Source: Trichinella spiralis
Lineage: Eukaryota; Nematoda; Enoplea; Trichinellida; Trichinellidae
Assembly: GCA_000181795.3 (NCBI GenBank)
Contig: CM012953.1
Location: forward strand, 8,328,893 to 8,392,892
Reading direction: 5' to 3'
Length of the DNA: 64,000 nucleotides
Shown one piece after another: positions 61,211-64,000 of this stretch. The notes under the pieces were generated by a model. It worked only from the letters and a program-made list of their open reading frames with translations, was not told the origin of the DNA and did not search any database. Both the position numbers and the translations under genes were made by a program. Every line of letters begins with the position of its first letter. Positions within the stretch are counted from its first letter, which is position 1.

Positions 61211-63230
61211 ATAAGATACTTAACGGTCCAAGCCGTTGGTCCTCGTCGCCACATTTGCAGTGAGGTCCTTATTTTGACCTTTCGGTGGGTGTGCCGGCCA
61301 TGTCTTTCTACGTAGCCAGTGTGTCACCATTTGAATTTCCTCGTCTGCCTCTTGCGCCAGATTCAGCTCACCACACCTCAATTCAGGCCACTGGCGCGGG
61401 GCACTTACCTCACGGTCGTTGGGAATTCGGGTATGTACAGTCTGAACCACCGTTGTTTCTGTTTGCGTGATTCCCAGCCCGCACTGTTCGCAGTTCTTCC
61501 TCGACAATGAATCTGCTTTCGAATGCTTTTTTCCAGGCCAGTGTTGAGCGTCAAAGTCAAATTCGGCTAGTCTTTCTAGCCATCGCTCAGAAGTTGCGTA
61601 GCCACTGCAAGCAACTATGGTCAGCTCGAACCGGAAATCATCGATCGTAAATATATGGTCGAAATTCTCGAATGCCCCATACGAGTGCTAACATCTCTCG
61701 GCGTGTCGCACAGTAGAATCATTCGAGCTCTGTTAGCGAGCGACTGGCGTATGCTACCGGATGCTCTTCTTCACCAGAAATTTGTGTCAGTACAGCGTCA
61801 AAGCCTTCACCGCTCGCATCAACGTCTAGAATGAACGGAATGTCAAACCTTGGAAATGCCAGTACTGATGCTGTGGTTAATTTCGTTTTTAGTTCAGTGG
61901 ATACTGATTCCCATTCCTGGGTCCAATTCCAGCGATGGCTTTTCTGTAAGAGTTGGCGAAGTGGATGGGCTATGGCTGCGAAGTTCTTTATAAATTTTCT
62001 ATAATATGATGTGAACCCCAGAAACTGTCTCACCTCAAAGACGTACTATGGGGTTCTCCATTCGTTAACTACTCATGTCTTCTCCAGGTCAGTGGCTATC
62101 CCTCTTTCTGAAATTCAGCGTCGAAGAAAATTTACGTTCCTTTACATGAAATGACATTTCCGCGGGTTCAATATAAGGCCAATGTTCTTTACCCTCTCCA
62201 GTACTTCCCGCAAGCGTGAGAGATGTTCCCCTTCTGTTTTTCTGAAAACGATAATGTCGTCCAAGTAGATGAATCAGGATTTCCATTGGAGTTCACGGAG
62301 GGCCATCTCCATTAGCCGTCGGAATGTTGCAGGTGCGTTACATAGACCAAAGGGCATCACGCGGATCTGATATAGACCGAAAGACGCGATTTTTTCTTTG
62401 TTGACCGGTGCTATTTCTACTTACCAATATCCTGATGCGAAGTCTAGTGTCAGAACCATCTTGTTCTGGTGAGGGGGTCTAACGTGTCATCGATGCGCGG
62501 CAGTGTCTGGGCGTCCTTTATGGTAACGTCGTTGAGCTGGCGGAAATCGACAGAAAATATGATAGAGTCATCTTTCTATCTGACCGAAACAACAGCAGCT
62601 CCCCAAAGACTCGATGATGGTTCGATAACTTTGCGATGTTGCATGTCCTCCATTAGGCAGCGTACTTCCTCTCTCTGATGTTGCGGAAGTCTTCTCAGTG
62701 GCATTTTGACGGGTTGCGCGCTACCGGTGTTCATATGAAGCTTAATGAGGTGCGTTTGGCTGAGGTCGTCTGCCGAGAGAGTGGTTACTTGCTGATGTTC
62801 CATCAACAGATCTCATAGTGCTTCTTCGTGTGTTGGTGATAATTCTGATGTTAGAGGCAATTTGTTTTTATCTTTCTTGTCTGTTAGTATTGTTTGTACT
62901 TACCATAACTTTTGCAGCTGCCATATCTACCGTTCTGAACGGTGTCAGGTCGGCTAATGCTGTGCTTTTGAACAACGTTATTGGCGTTCCATTTGGGTTT
63001 AAGATTTTAACGACTAGCTGTTCTTCTTTAACCGTGCTTTTGGAACGCGCGGCAAGAACTAAAAGCTTTCCGAATAGTCCTGCATTCGGTTCGAAAAGCC
63101 TTTTATACTCATCAATACGTTTATTATTCCAAGTACACAAAACTCACAATTTTCAGAAAGTGTCACATTCGATGCCAGAGCGCCAAGTTGCGGAAGGCTC
63201 GGGTGATGTCACCTAGACTCGGCCGCTTTA
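61210..63230 (-). mobile_element. Ty3/Gypsy retrotransposon fossil 2 (pol region)
   Basis: Minus-strand pol sequence in the usual order: a linker before reverse transcriptase near 62,870-63,140 (VVKILNPNGTPITL type), reverse transcriptase start near 62,580-62,800 (KMPLRRLPQHQREE, HRKVIEPSSSLWG), reverse transcriptase end and RNase H near 61,720-62,040 (MRQFLGFTSYYRKFI, DASGEGFDAVLTQ), then a pre-integrase stretch near 61,220-61,510. No LTR or integrase core was recognised, so both ends look truncated. It is broken in several places. It differs in codon use and GC content from its AT-rich host flanks, hinting at a younger insertion than fossil 1. Confidence 0.85.
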
Positions 63231-63274
63231 TTGTCTATTACAGTGTAACAACTATTACAGATACTAAAATAAAA

Positions 63275-64000
63275 AACAGTCGTTTTGATGATGTCCAGCA
63301 CCATGCACTGTTATTAGCAGATATATATTAAATCAGATAATAGTGAAATTCATCAGACCAAAATCGTGATGAATAATGATTCAGAATGGCAGAAAAACAC
63401 TGTGCAATTACAGAATAACGGTCAGCATGTCATTAAGGTAAAAAATGGAATGAATGGCTGAAGAATGTGATTGAACGCCGTCACAAAGCCTGACTGAAGG
63501 TTAAGATTAAAGATAAAGAATGGGATTAAAGCAATAGTGCCAGAGTGGAACCGGGGCATTAGCAGAGTTGAGAGTGCAAGTATATGGTGCCTCAGTTGGT
63601 CAGTTTTGTTTGTGTTTTACGCATATGCATGTGTGTTCAGCACTACTTAATAAAGCTCTCCTAACAATGGTGCAAAAGCTACTAAGTGCTATCTAACATA
63701 AACAATTATCAGTGAGCAAATAAGCAAATTTATAATCACAAGAAATGATAAAGCCAAGAGTGTTACACTAATTAATTAGTTACTTTTACTGATTGCAATC
63801 AGTATTAAAATGTTATCAGGATGTGCTTTAACAACAAGGCAATATGTTGTATGAGCGCAGTTTACCCTCAGAAATGCAGTGCGCTAAAATAAAATTTTGA
63901 AAGCATGGCAAAATATGAAGATATAATATTCAAAAGGACGCAATATTATTACAATGCAAGGTATACTAAGAATTTGCTCACTTTCTGAATTATTCAACAA
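63275..64000 (+). repeat. Upstream region of a third protease unit (partial)
   Basis: Aligns with 47,745-48,480 (unit 1) at high identity and less well with 56,210-56,900 (unit 2). The matching protease exons would lie beyond the window. Its 5' part is missing, replaced by Gypsy fossil 2. Confidence 0.8.

Noticed and set aside
61285-61510. Plus-strand open frames opposite Gypsy fossil 2
   Set aside because: They are antisense shadows of retroelement pol sequence, which reads on the minus strand.

Overview
This is eukaryotic, strongly AT-rich DNA carrying split genes with very short introns (mostly 47-57 bp, ending in TTTTAG or TTTCAG). Most likely it comes from a nematode, or at least an ecdysozoan. 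The basis is the intron style, a ZIG/ImpL2-type two-Ig gene, an Eyeless/VAB-3-like Pax6, and the fact that most start codons sit just downstream of a 3' splice acceptor, as expected for spliced-leader trans-splicing. The species cannot be named from sequence alone. All gene models were made by reading splice sites and protein similarity by eye.

Layout. 2.5-5.8 kb: a secreted two-Ig-domain protein gene (+). 6.0-6.3 kb: a small convergent gene for the BBSome subunit BBIP1/BBIP10 (-). 7.2-14.7 kb: intergenic DNA with a hAT element and a Tigger/pogo-like element. 14.7-23.4 kb: a complete Pax6 gene (-), eight coding exons, 470 aa. 23.4-39.2 kb: a gene-poor stretch with GC-richer islands, probably Pax6 regulatory DNA, and a second Tigger-like copy. 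39.2-41.2 kb: a prostaglandin-reductase-like NADP-dependent oxidoreductase (-, ten exons). 42.7-43.9 kb: COQ9 (+, eight exons), followed after 388 bp by UBFD1 (+, seven exons).

47.4-64 kb is a segmental tandem array of a secreted trypsin-family gene. Unit 1 (about 47.4-53.3 kb) has an intact trypsin-like protease plus a series of phase-1 tail exons. Four of the repeats are about 510-bp modules, most with their own stop and poly(A) signal. Unit 2 (about 55.9-61.0 kb) has an open paralogue that keeps the catalytic triad but has lost the activation site, oxyanion-hole Gly193, Gly216 and the Cys191-Cys220 pair. Unit 3 starts near 63.27 kb and leaves the window. Two fossil Ty3/Gypsy elements lie between the units, and a TA-flanked MITE and an LTR-like insert lie inside unit 2. 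A small BEL/Pao remnant lies upstream of COQ9.

The genes are mostly unrelated single loci: developmental regulation (Pax6), insulin/neuronal secreted Ig factors, cilia (BBIP1), mitochondrial ubiquinone synthesis (COQ9) and ubiquitin-like function (UBFD1). Only the protease array forms a family unit, and it is the most novel part of the window.
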